From positions 1-12,081 of the forward strand of contig JAKAJW010000325.1 in NCBI GenBank assembly GCA_021813645.1: a stretch of DNA of 12,081 nt, written 5' to 3'. Positions 1 through 5,629 of this stretch are shown in pieces. Source of the stretch: Pseudomonadota bacterium (GTDB lineage: Bacteria; Pseudomonadota; Alphaproteobacteria; Rhodobacterales; Rhodobacteraceae). The notes under the pieces were generated by a model. That model was given only the letters and a program-made list of their open reading frames with translations, made no database searches and had not been told where the DNA came from. Position 1 is the stretch's first letter. Each line of letters begins with the position of its first letter. The position numbers and the translations under genes were made by a program.

Positions 1-596
1 TTCAACATGGCCAGCTTGAGGTCGGGCTTACGCGGCTTGAGCACCCGCGCGAAGCGGAACACATTCGGCGCCTTCACCCGCGGCAGCCAGCGTTTCGGCG
101 CCAGATGGCGGTCTTTCAGCATGGCGAAGGCGTCGAGGTATTCCTCCGCCTCGGTGCCGTGGAAGGAGGAGCAGCCGAACAGCATTTCAACCCCCTCTTC
201 ATCGACGAAGCGGGTCATCGCGCCCCAGGCGACGCGCAGGATATCGGGGTCGCGCCAAGCGGGATGGATGCAGAAGCGGCCCATTTCCACCATCGGCCCG
301 TCAAAGGCGCTCAAACGGGCGAGGTTGTAATACTGCGCGGAGTAGCTGCGGCCGATCTCCGTCCCAGCCCGCAGCGGCAGCAGCCGGAAACAGCAGACCA
401 GCGCGCCGCTCTTGGCCTCTTCCACCAGAACATGCCGGCACTGTGCGTCGAAGCCGTCGGCGTCGATTCCCTCGGGCCGCGGCGTCGCGCCGGTGTTTTC
501 GATAAAGGCCAGATAGCGCAACCGCTGCGCCGCCTGCACGTCCGCCTCGGTCTCGGCGAAGCGCGCCACATACCGCCCCTTGCGAAGCGCCAGCAT
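1..596 (-). CDS. olsB: L-ornithine N-alpha-acyltransferase, GNAT family (3' end cut by window edge)
   Basis: The minus frame from ATG at 596 stays open for 198 codons to the window edge, so the C-terminus is missing (the family usually has about 250-300 residues). It begins MLALRKGRYVARFAET. Further landmarks are LRYLAFIENTG, RHVLVEE, CCFRLLPLR, SAQYYNLARL, EMGRFCIHP, WGAMTRFVDE and FGCSSFHGT, the typical pattern of the OlsB/hemolysin-like acyltransferases. Known family role: transfer of a 3-hydroxyacyl chain from acyl carrier protein to the alpha-amino group of ornithine. This gives lyso-ornithine lipid, which OlsA then acylates, at the inner membrane. A GGGAGA ribosome site lies about 7 bases before the ATG. 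bamE is upstream on the same strand, 105 bp away. The assignment rests on motif recall; a related GNAT N-acyltransferase with another amine substrate is the main alternative. Confidence 0.85.
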   Translation of the reverse strand, partial: MLALRKGRYVARFAETEADVQAAQRLRYLAFIENTGATPRPEGIDADGFDAQCRHVLVEEAKSGALVCCFRLLPLRAGTEIGRSYSAQYYNLARLSAFDGPMVEMGRFCIHPAWRDPDILRVAWGAMTRFVDEEGVEMLFGCSSFHGTEAEEYLDAFAMLKDRHLAPKRWLPRVKAPNVFRFARVLKPRKPDLKLAML

Positions 597-642
597 GACA
601 AGTCTCCCTAGGGCCCGTCCCAGCGCGGTCCCGCTGCCGCGA

Positions 643-671
643 CATATAGCACGGCCTCCATGTCGGAACCA
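643..671 (-). promoter_or_regulatory. Possible promoter of olsB
   Basis: Read on the minus strand, a good -10 element (TATATG, 648-643) sits about 47 bases before the olsB start. The matching -35 position (671-666, TGGTTC, 17-bp spacer) is poor, so activator dependence or a non-consensus promoter is possible. The -10 context CTATATG followed by CGC resembles that in front of the tRNA-Pro gene. This is inference only, and olsB could equally be read through from bamE. Confidence 0.3.
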
Positions 672-690
672 CGACAGCGGCGCGGTTCCG
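664..690. promoter_or_regulatory. Inverted repeat between bamE and olsB (operator or weak hairpin)
   Basis: A perfect 7-bp dyad, CGGAACC at 664-670 and GGTTCCG at 684-690, has a 13-bp spacer, so half-site centres are 20 bp (about two helical turns) apart. It overlaps the -35 zone of the suggested olsB promoter and lies just past the bamE stop. It could be an operator, or an RNA hairpin ending bamE transcripts, although no T-run follows on the minus strand. Dyads of this size occur by chance several times in 12 kb, so only the location makes it notable. Confidence 0.28.
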
Positions 691-701
691 CCGGTCGGCG
701 C

Positions 702-1166
702 CTAGCTGCCGGAACGCTTGAGGAATTGCGTCGGGTCGAACCGGCCGAGGTCGTTGAACAGCTGCTGCAGCAACGTCAGCCCCTTCACCGAAGAGGTGGT
801 CACGCGGCGCGAAATGGTGACGATCTCGCCGTGCTCGAGCCCAAAGCGTTCGATATTCGCGACCTTGCCCTGGGGCGTAAAACTGATCGCGACGACCTGA
901 CGCTGCACCTCATGCGGGGCGAAGGGCCCCATGTGGCGCCAGCGGCTTTGCACGTAATACCAGGCGTCGCCCTGCTGCATTCCCTCGGCCGAAGGCGGGC
1001 CGATCACCTTTTGCACATCGGCCTTCGTCTCGCCGAGCTTGATCTGCGACAGCTCGCTGTCGGCCGGCACGTAGCCATGGTTGACATAGGTCGCCGCGCA
1101 GGCGCCCAGCACCACCAGGAGTAATCCTGCCACGACGCTGCGCACCAGGTTGATCCCCTTGGCCAT
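702..1166 (-). CDS. bamE: Outer membrane protein assembly factor BamE (SmpA/OmlA lipoprotein)
   Basis: A 154-residue lipoprotein. After MAKG comes a hydrophobic segment (residues 7-22) ending in the lipobox V-L-G-A-C, so Cys23 is the likely lipidated residue. The SmpA/OmlA fold follows: HGYVP at 30-34, then an I-x-x-G-x-T-x-x-DV-x-x-x-IGPPS block (42-59), WYYVQSRW (69-76), the strand VVAISF and the tail TLLQQLFNDLGRF. Known role: accessory lipoprotein of the BAM complex, which folds beta-barrel proteins into the outer membrane. The start at 1166 is preferred over an in-frame ATG at 1199 because it puts a normal signal peptide at the N-terminus and has a GAGG site about 7 bases upstream. It is transcribed divergently from yceD and is followed by olsB. 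Confidence 0.92.
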   Translation of the reverse strand: MAKGINLVRSVVAGLLLVVLGACAATYVNHGYVPADSELSQIKLGETKADVQKVIGPPSAEGMQQGDAWYYVQSRWRHMGPFAPHEVQRQVVAISFTPQGKVANIERFGLEHGEIVTISRRVTTSSVKGLTLLQQLFNDLGRFDPTQFLKRSGS

Positions 1167-1175
1167 CCTGCCCTC

Positions 1176-1204
1176 TTGCCACACTGCCCCTTGCCACATA
1201 TCCG
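1176..1204 (+). promoter_or_regulatory. Candidate promoter of the yceD-rpmF-plsX-fabH group in the divergent intergenic region
   Basis: The 110-bp region between the bamE and yceD starts must hold promoters for both directions unless distant ones are used. The best plus-strand match is TTGCCA (1176-1181), a 17-bp spacer, then TATCCG (1199-1204), a weak -10. On the minus strand TTGAAC (1231-1226) could be a -35 for bamE, but I find no convincing -10 at the right distance. Low confidence for both. Confidence 0.25.
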
Positions 1205-1276
1205 CTTACAGAAGGAACGCCGCCGGTTCAAGGAAGGAACGCGGAGCCTCCCCTTCTGCACTGCCAAGGAGCCGCC

Positions 1277-1816
1277 ATGCCGCCCCTGCCCTACACCCAT
1301 ATCGTCCGCCTCACCGAACTCGGGGGCAGCCGCCGGCTGGCCTTCAAGCTAGCCCCGACTGCCGAGGAACGCGCCGCGCTCGCGCCGCTGGTCGGCGCCT
1401 CGGCCCTGCCGGCCCTACGCTTCGAAGGCACCCTTGCCCCCCTCGGGCGCGACGATCTCATGTTGTCCGCCCGGCTCCAGGCCACCGCGGTTCAACCCTG
1501 CGTGGTCACCCTCGCGCCGGTCACCACCAAGATCGACGAGGAGATCACCCGGCGCTACCTCGCCGACATGCCAGAGCCGGAGGGTGAGGAGGTGGAGATG
1601 CCGGAGGACGACACCGCCGAGCCCTTGCCGCAAAGCCTCGATCTGGCCCAGGTGATGGCCGAGGCGCTCGCTCTCGCATTACCGCTCTACCCCCGCGCCG
1701 CGGACGCCGAACTGGGTCCGGAAGCTGGTGCCGAAGAGCGCAACCGCCCCTTTGCCGCGCTCAAGGGCCTGCTCAACCAGAGCGGTGATGCCGGCGGCGA
1801 TGAAGACGACGCCTGA
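1277..1816 (+). CDS. yceD: YceD family protein (DUF177), 23S rRNA accumulation factor
   Basis: A 179-residue acidic protein, normal length for alphaproteobacterial DUF177 members. Landmarks are the conserved cysteine in VQPCVVTLAPV (Cys75), a following I-x-E-E-I-T strand, a very acidic insert (about 99-116), the helix EALALALPLYPR (129-140) and the family-defining C-terminal RPFAALKGL (157-165). Known from other bacteria: YceD is needed for normal 23S rRNA accumulation and is almost always encoded directly before rpmF, as here. The start is set by an AAGGAG site five bases before the ATG. The molecular mechanism of the family is unsettled. Identification is firm from the tail motif and the position. 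Confidence 0.88.
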   Translation: MPPLPYTHIVRLTELGGSRRLAFKLAPTAEERAALAPLVGASALPALRFEGTLAPLGRDDLMLSARLQATAVQPCVVTLAPVTTKIDEEITRRYLADMPEPEGEEVEMPEDDTAEPLPQSLDLAQVMAEALALALPLYPRAADAELGPEAGAEERNRPFAALKGLLNQSGDAGGDEDDA

Positions 1817-1865
1817 CCGCGCGACGACGCCGTGGCGACGCCGGTTCGTTAGGCACAGAAATGAC

Positions 1866-1893
1866 TTGCGCGCGGGCCGAATCCCAGTATGTT
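1866..1893 (+). promoter_or_regulatory. Candidate internal promoter before rpmF
   Basis: The 216-bp gap between yceD and rpmF is unusually long for this otherwise compact cluster. It contains TTGCGC (1866-1871), a 16-bp spacer and TATGTT (1888-1893), each matching four of six consensus bases. This would give rpmF-plsX-fabH its own transcript with a leader of about 130 bases. Unproven. Confidence 0.3.
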
Positions 1894-1971
1894 CCGCGCC
1901 TCGTTCACATCGTGGGTTGAAGGCCCGGTGCCCAGAGGGCATAACAGGTCAAGCCCAGAGCAAACCGTTGC

Positions 1972-1986
1972 GCGGCGCAGCGCCGC
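1972..1986 (+). other. GC-rich hairpin in the rpmF leader
   Basis: GCGGCG (1972-1977), a three-base CAG loop, then CGCCGC (1981-1986) form a perfect six-pair stem about 46 bases before the rpmF start. No T-run follows, so it is not a standard terminator. It could be an attenuation or processing element in the bL32 leader, or chance in GC-rich DNA. Confidence 0.3.
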
Positions 1987-2032
1987 CAGAAGCCCAGCGG
2001 GCAAGGTCCCGCCTAGATATAGAGGTCGAGAC

Positions 2033-2239
2033 ATGGCTGTCCCGCAGAACCGCGTTACCCGCTCCCGCCGCAACATGCGCCGCGCGCATGACGCGCTCGT
2101 CGCCGCCAACCCGGCGGAATGCTCGAACTGCGGCGAGTTGAAGCGTCCGCATCACGTTTGCCCCTCCTGCGGCCACTACGATCAGCGCGAAGTCGTTGCG
2201 TCGACGGTGGACGCCAGCCTGGAAGACGACGCGGCGTAA
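2033..2239 (+). CDS. rpmF: 50S ribosomal protein bL32
   Basis: A 68-residue basic protein beginning MAVPQNRVTRSRRNMRRAHD, the standard bL32 N-terminus. Two Cys pairs, CSNC (30/33) and CPSC (43/46), make a zinc-ribbon knuckle, so this is the zinc-binding (C+) form of bL32. It is a structural protein of the large ribosomal subunit near the peptidyl-transferase/exit-tunnel side. The start is set by GAGGT six bases upstream; longer in-frame extensions lack family similarity. It sits 26 bp before plsX, the arrangement known from E. coli and many other proteobacteria, which couples ribosome production to lipid synthesis. Confidence 0.97.
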   Translation: MAVPQNRVTRSRRNMRRAHDALVAANPAECSNCGELKRPHHVCPSCGHYDQREVVASTVDASLEDDAA

Positions 2240-2265
2240 TTCCGCGCCTTGGCCGCGGCTGAGCG

Positions 2266-3372
2266 ATGCCGAACGGAACGAACAGCGCGAAGGCCGGCAC
2301 GGAAAGCATTGTCATTTCCGTCGATGCGATGGGTGGTGACCGTGGCCCTGCGGCCGTGGTCGCCGGCATCGAGCAATCCGCCGCCAAGAACCCCGAAATC
2401 CGCTTCGTCCTGCATGGCGACGAGAAGCTGCTTCGGCGCCTGGTCCGTCGCCGCAAAGCGCTGGCCGGCCGTTGCGACATCCGTCATGCCCCGCGCGTGG
2501 TCACGATGGGCGACAAGCCGTCACAGGTGATGCGCCACGGCGAAGGCACCTCGATGTGGTCGGCGATCGAGAGTGTCCGCGCGGGCGAGGCCACCGTGGC
2601 CGTCTCTTGCGGCAATACCGGGGCATTGATGGCGCTGTCGATGATCAGGCTGCGCAAGATCCCCGGCATCAACCGGCCCGCCATCGCCTGCCTTTGGCCC
2701 TCGCGCAACCCCGGCGGCTTCAACGTCATGCTCGACGTCGGCGCCGACGTGAAAGCAGATGCCGAAGACCTGCGCCAATACGCGCTGATGGGCGCCTCCT
2801 ATGCCCGCAATGGCCTTAACCTCGCGCGGCCACGGGTCGGCCTGCTCAATGTCGGCACCGAAGAGCACAAGGGCCGCGCCGAGATGAAGCTAGCCTCCGA
2901 TCTGATCGCCGATGCGGCCGACGCCGGCATGTTCGACTACGTGGGCTTCGTCGAGGGATCCGACCTGCCCTCCGCCCGTGTAGATGTGATCGTCACGGAC
3001 GGTTTTACCGGCAATATCGCGCTGAAGACCGGCGAGGGCACGGCGAAGCTGATCGGCGATTTTCTCAAGGAAGCCTTTGCCGCAACGCCATTGTCGCGCA
3101 TCGCCGCCCTGCTGGCGTTGACCTCGCTGCGCCGGTTGCAAAAGCGGATCGACCCGCGACGGGTGAACGGCGGCGTGTTCCTCGGGCTGAACGGCACGGT
3201 GGTGAAATCCCACGGCGGCGCCGATGCCACCGGAATCTCGGCCGCGGTGAAGCTGGCGTTCCAGTTGGCCAAATCCGGCTTTCATCAGCGGCTTGCGGCA
3301 CGGGTTGCCTCTGCCGGAACGGCACGGCAGGATGCCCCCGTCGGGGGCGATGGGAGCGGTGAGACTGAATGA
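2266..3372 (+). CDS. plsX: Phosphate acyltransferase PlsX
   Basis: A 368-residue cytosolic or membrane-associated enzyme that converts acyl-ACP plus phosphate to acyl-phosphate, the donor used by PlsY in the first step of phosphatidic acid synthesis. Hallmarks appear in order: VDAMGGD (19-25), HGEGTSMW, SCGNTGALMALSM (114-126), LLNVGTEEHKG (193-203), VTDGFTGN (243-250) and LNGTVVKSHGGAD (308-320). Length is normal for the family. About a dozen residues precede the usual N-terminal block. No clear Shine-Dalgarno precedes the ATG at 2266 and no alternative ATG/GTG lies before VDAMGGD, so the start is likely but not certain. Translation may depend on rpmF just upstream. Its stop overlaps the fabH start (ATGA). 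Confidence 0.95.
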   Translation: MPNGTNSAKAGTESIVISVDAMGGDRGPAAVVAGIEQSAAKNPEIRFVLHGDEKLLRRLVRRRKALAGRCDIRHAPRVVTMGDKPSQVMRHGEGTSMWSAIESVRAGEATVAVSCGNTGALMALSMIRLRKIPGINRPAIACLWPSRNPGGFNVMLDVGADVKADAEDLRQYALMGASYARNGLNLARPRVGLLNVGTEEHKGRAEMKLASDLIADAADAGMFDYVGFVEGSDLPSARVDVIVTDGFTGNIALKTGEGTAKLIGDFLKEAFAATPLSRIAALLALTSLRRLQKRIDPRRVNGGVFLGLNGTVVKSHGGADATGISAAVKLAFQLAKSGFHQRLAARVASAGTARQDAPVGGDGSGETE

Positions 3373-4340
3373 CAATACGCGCCGTGGTGAAAGGCGTCGG
3401 GCACTATCTGCCTGAGCGCATCGTCCCGAATTCGGAATTCGAATCCTCGCTCGACACCTCCGACGATTGGATTCGCTCGCGCACGGGCATCGAGCGCCGC
3501 CACATCGCCGCGCCGGGACAGACCACTTCGGATCTCGGCACCCGTGCTGCCCGCGCTGCTTTGGCAGATGCCGGCCTCGAGCCGAACGAGCTCGACGCGG
3601 TAATCGTGGCCACCTCGACCGCCGATCTTACCTTCCCCTCGGCCGCCACCATGGTGCAGCACGCTCTTGGGATGACGCGCGGCTTCGCCTTCGACATCCA
3701 GGCGGTTTGCGCAGGCTTCGTCTATGGCCTGGCCAACGCCAATGCGCTGATTGCCTCCGGTCAAGCCAAGCGCGTGCTGGTGATCGGCGCCGAAACCTTT
3801 TCCCGCCTGATGGACTGGACCGACCGCTCCACCTGCGTGCTGTTCGGCGATGGCGCCGGCGCGGTGGTCTTGGAGGCCGGCATTGGCGCCGGCACCGCCC
3901 AGGACCGCGGCATTCTCGCCGCCGACCTGCATTCCGACGGCACCTATCGCGACATTCTCTATGTCGATGGCGGCGTAGCCACCCAGACCACCGGCCATCT
4001 GCGGATGCACGGCAAGGAGGTATTCCGCCACGCGGTGGAGAAACTCGCCGAAACGGCCCATGCCGCGCTCGACAAGGCCGGCGTGAGCAGTGCGGACGTC
4101 GACTGGATTGTGCCGCACCAAGCCAACCTGCGCATCATCAAAGCGACGGCGCAGAAGATGGGCGTCGACATGGATCACGTGGTGGTCACCGTGCAGGATC
4201 ACGGCAACACTTCGGCCGCCTCGATTCCCCTCGCGCTGTCCGTCGGACGCGACCGCGGCCAGATCAAACCGGGCGATCTGCTGGTTACCGAAGCAATCGG
4301 TGGCGGCCTGGCCTGGGGGTCGGTGGTTTTGCGCTGGTAA
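3369..4340 (+). CDS. fabH: Beta-ketoacyl-ACP synthase III (FabH)
   Basis: A 323-residue thiolase-fold enzyme that condenses acetyl-CoA with malonyl-ACP to start each fatty-acid chain. The catalytic triad is visible: Cys114 in QAVCAGF, His250 in VPHQANLRI and Asn280 in DHGNTSAAS. Other family blocks are DDWIRSRTGI (32-41), the adjacent ERRH, LFGDGAGAVVL (158-168) and the C-terminal GGGLAWGSVVLRW. Full length. The start ATG shares four bases with the plsX stop (ATGA), a sign of translational coupling, so acyl-phosphate formation and chain initiation are made from one transcript. A 97-bp gap then separates it from ihfA. Confidence 0.97.
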   Translation: MTIRAVVKGVGHYLPERIVPNSEFESSLDTSDDWIRSRTGIERRHIAAPGQTTSDLGTRAARAALADAGLEPNELDAVIVATSTADLTFPSAATMVQHALGMTRGFAFDIQAVCAGFVYGLANANALIASGQAKRVLVIGAETFSRLMDWTDRSTCVLFGDGAGAVVLEAGIGAGTAQDRGILAADLHSDGTYRDILYVDGGVATQTTGHLRMHGKEVFRHAVEKLAETAHAALDKAGVSSADVDWIVPHQANLRIIKATAQKMGVDMDHVVVTVQDHGNTSAASIPLALSVGRDRGQIKPGDLLVTEAIGGGLAWGSVVLRW

Positions 4341-4385
4341 TTGCCGTTCGAGGCCGTCTGAACCCGCCGCCGCAAGCCATTGATA

Positions 4386-4414
4386 TTGACTCGGAAAATC
4401 GCCTGTCACACACT
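4386..4414 (+). promoter_or_regulatory. Weak candidate promoter for ihfA-merR
   Basis: The gap between fabH and ihfA contains TTGACT (4386-4391), five of six matches to a -35 box. A 17-bp spacer leads to CACACT, a poor -10. Many alphaproteobacterial promoters have weak -10 boxes, so it is listed with low confidence. No clear IHF self-binding site or terminator was found in the gap. Confidence 0.25.
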
Positions 4415-4437
4415 CCCGTGAAAACAGGGGGGCTCTG

Positions 4438-4740
4438 ATGGGCGAAAAAACTCTGACGCGGATGGATCTCAGCGAGGCTGTGTTCCGCGAAGTCGGCCTG
4501 TCGCGGAACGAATCCGCGCAGCTTGTGGAAAGCGTGTTGCAGCATGTCTCCGATGCGCTGACTGCCGGGGAGACGGTGAAAATCTCCTCGTTCGGCACCT
4601 TCTCGGTGCGCGACAAAGCAGCCCGTATCGGCCGCAACCCGAAGACGGGCGACGAAGTCCCGATTCATCCGCGCCGTGTCCTTACCTTCCGGCCCTCGCA
4701 TCTGATGAAGGATCGCGTGGCGGCCGGCAACGCCCAGTAG
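4438..4740 (+). CDS. ihfA: Integration host factor subunit alpha
   Basis: A 100-residue member of the HU/IHF family, the normal length. The N-terminal block is TLTRMDLSEAVF; SSFGTFSVRDK is at 50-60. The DNA-inserting beta-arm carries GRNPKTG (65-71), with Pro68 matching the proline that intercalates between bases. The end is LTFRPSHLMKDRV, typical of IhfA and not of HU. It pairs with IhfB, encoded elsewhere, to bend DNA sharply at specific sites for transcription, replication and recombination. A G-rich site (AGGGGGG) lies about five bases before the ATG. The MerR-type gene follows 12 bp later, so the two are probably co-transcribed. Confidence 0.95.
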   Translation: MGEKTLTRMDLSEAVFREVGLSRNESAQLVESVLQHVSDALTAGETVKISSFGTFSVRDKAARIGRNPKTGDEVPIHPRRVLTFRPSHLMKDRVAAGNAQ

Positions 4741-4752
4741 GCCAAGGCCGGC

Positions 4753-5430
4753 ATGGACAAAGCACCCGACGCCTTTCGGACGATCTCCGAGGTGGCCGAG
4801 TGGCTGGACACGCCGGCCCATGTGCTGCGCTTCTGGGAAAGTCGATTTCCGCAGGTTCGCCCGGTCAAGCGAGCAGGTGGTCGGCGCTACTACCGGCCTG
4901 CCGACGTGGCGCTGCTCAGTGGCATCAAGAAACTCCTGCATGACGACGGCCTGACAATCCGCGGCGTCCAGAAGATGCTGCGCGAGCAAGGCATTCGCTA
5001 TGTTGCGGGATTGGCCGACGGAAGTGAACCGACAGAAGGCGAGCGCGAGGCGGAGGAGAATATCTTCGCGCTGCCGGAAGAGACACCGCAGGACGAAGCC
5101 CCCGCCCCCGAACAGCCCGTAGAACCCGAGCCTTTGGCTGCGCAGGCCCAGTCGCCCAGCGAGGATTCGGCCCCGGTTCGGCGGCCCGGCTTCCTGCCAT
5201 CACGTCCGCCCGCAGCCGAGACGCCCGACCTGTTCGCCGAGCCTGTCCCCGCCGTGGCTACCGAACCGTCATCCGACCGCAGCGCGGTGATCGAGGGGCT
5301 ACGCCGGCTCGATCCGGCCACCGCAGGGGTCGTGGCGCCGCGGCTGACGTCGATCTACGAGCGTCTGGTCGCATTGCGCGAACGCATGGCGGCCGATGGC
5401 GATTTCGACCGCGAAGACGAGCGCGACTGA
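4753..5430 (+). CDS. MerR-family transcriptional regulator
   Basis: A 225-residue protein. Residues 9-80 form a MerR winged helix-turn-helix: RTISEVAEWLDTPAHVLRFWE, then GGRRYYRPADVALL (wing) and a dimer-helix stretch ending KMLREQG. Residues about 88-172 are rich in Glu, Pro and Ala and look disordered. A second conserved-looking helix (177-215, EGLRRLDP...LVALRERM) closes the protein. No Cys metal site typical of MerR/CueR is present, so metal sensing is not suggested. Genes of this type directly after ihfA are common in Rhodobacterales and I know of no characterised ligand or target. It starts 12 bp after the ihfA stop, with only a weak AAGG ribosome site. It is distinct from HspR and from heavy-metal MerR proteins. 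Confidence 0.87.
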   Translation: MDKAPDAFRTISEVAEWLDTPAHVLRFWESRFPQVRPVKRAGGRRYYRPADVALLSGIKKLLHDDGLTIRGVQKMLREQGIRYVAGLADGSEPTEGEREAEENIFALPEETPQDEAPAPEQPVEPEPLAAQAQSPSEDSAPVRRPGFLPSRPPAAETPDLFAEPVPAVATEPSSDRSAVIEGLRRLDPATAGVVAPRLTSIYERLVALRERMAADGDFDREDERD

Positions 5431-5448
5431 TCGCCTCCCGGAATGCGC

Positions 5449-5474
5449 TTTGACCCTTGCCCCCGCCGGTCAAA
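5449..5474. promoter_or_regulatory. Inverted repeat overlapping the tRNA-Pro promoter
   Basis: TTTGACC (5449-5455) and GGTCAAA (5468-5474) form a perfect 7-bp dyad with a 12-bp spacer. It spans the candidate -35 box of the tRNA-Pro promoter and starts 19 bases past the merR-type stop codon. It may be an operator for a dimeric regulator, or a hairpin at the end of the ihfA-merR transcript, but there is no T-run. Chance is a real possibility for a dyad this size. Confidence 0.33.
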
Positions 5475-5486
5475 CCCGCCTATATG
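5457..5486 (+). promoter_or_regulatory. Promoter of tRNA-Pro
   Basis: TTGCCC (5457-5462), an 18-bp spacer and TATATG (5481-5486) precede the tRNA by eight bases. Transcription would therefore begin within a few bases of the mature 5' end, leaving little leader for RNase P to remove. The stretch CCTTGCCCCCGCCG is repeated with one change at 6723-6736, before the secreted-protein gene, which supports it being a real promoter pattern of this genome. Confidence 0.5.
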
Positions 5487-5494
5487 GCCGCCGT

Positions 5495-5572
5495 CGGGCC
5501 GTAGCGCAGCCTGGTTAGCGCGTCCGTCTGGGGGGCGGGAGGTCGTGAGTTCGAATCTCACCGGCCCGACCA
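5495..5572 (+). tRNA. tRNA-Pro (anticodon GGG), CCA encoded
   Basis: A full cloverleaf is present. The acceptor CGGGCCG (5495-5501) pairs perfectly with CGGCCCG (5562-5568), followed by A73 and an encoded CCA. The D stem is GCGC/GCGC. The T arm GTGAG-TTCGAAT-CTCAC is perfect. The anticodon stem (5523-5527 with 5535-5539) contains two T-G wobble pairs. Its loop, C-T-GGG-G-G, puts anticodon GGG at 5530-5532, reading CCC and CCU proline codons. G37 directly after G36 is the TrmD m1G37 target that protects against +1 frameshifting. It is an isolated single gene with its own promoter and terminator. Confidence 0.97.
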
Positions 5573-5576
5573 TGAC

Positions 5577-5609
5577 ACCGCCCGCTTCCGGTCAGGAGGC
5601 GGGCGGTTT
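5577..5609 (+). terminator. Rho-independent terminator of tRNA-Pro
   Basis: A 12-pair stem (5578-5589 with 5595-5606, including one T-G wobble) closes a five-base loop GGTCA. It is very GC-rich (CCGCCCGC against GCGGGCGG) and is followed by TTTC. It begins five bases after the tRNA CCA. The T-run is short but the stem is strong. It also shields the dcd gene, which starts 21 bases beyond it, from tRNA read-through. Confidence 0.85.
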
Positions 5610-5629
5610 CCATTCCGGCGGAGGCTGAG

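Noticed and set aside
105..611. Plus-strand 168-residue open frame opposite olsB
   Set aside because: The minus frame translates to a coherent OlsB-type acyltransferase with a ribosome site; the plus frame is its shadow.
2014..2019. TAGATA as a -10 box directly before rpmF
   Set aside because: There is no -35-like sequence at a proper distance, and transcription would start inside the rpmF ribosome site.
3285..4637. 450-residue minus-strand open frame opposite fabH and ihfA
   Set aside because: It is a GC-rich antisense shadow of fabH/ihfA, which have complete catalytic and DNA-binding motifs. No ribosome site or family motif is seen in the antisense frame.
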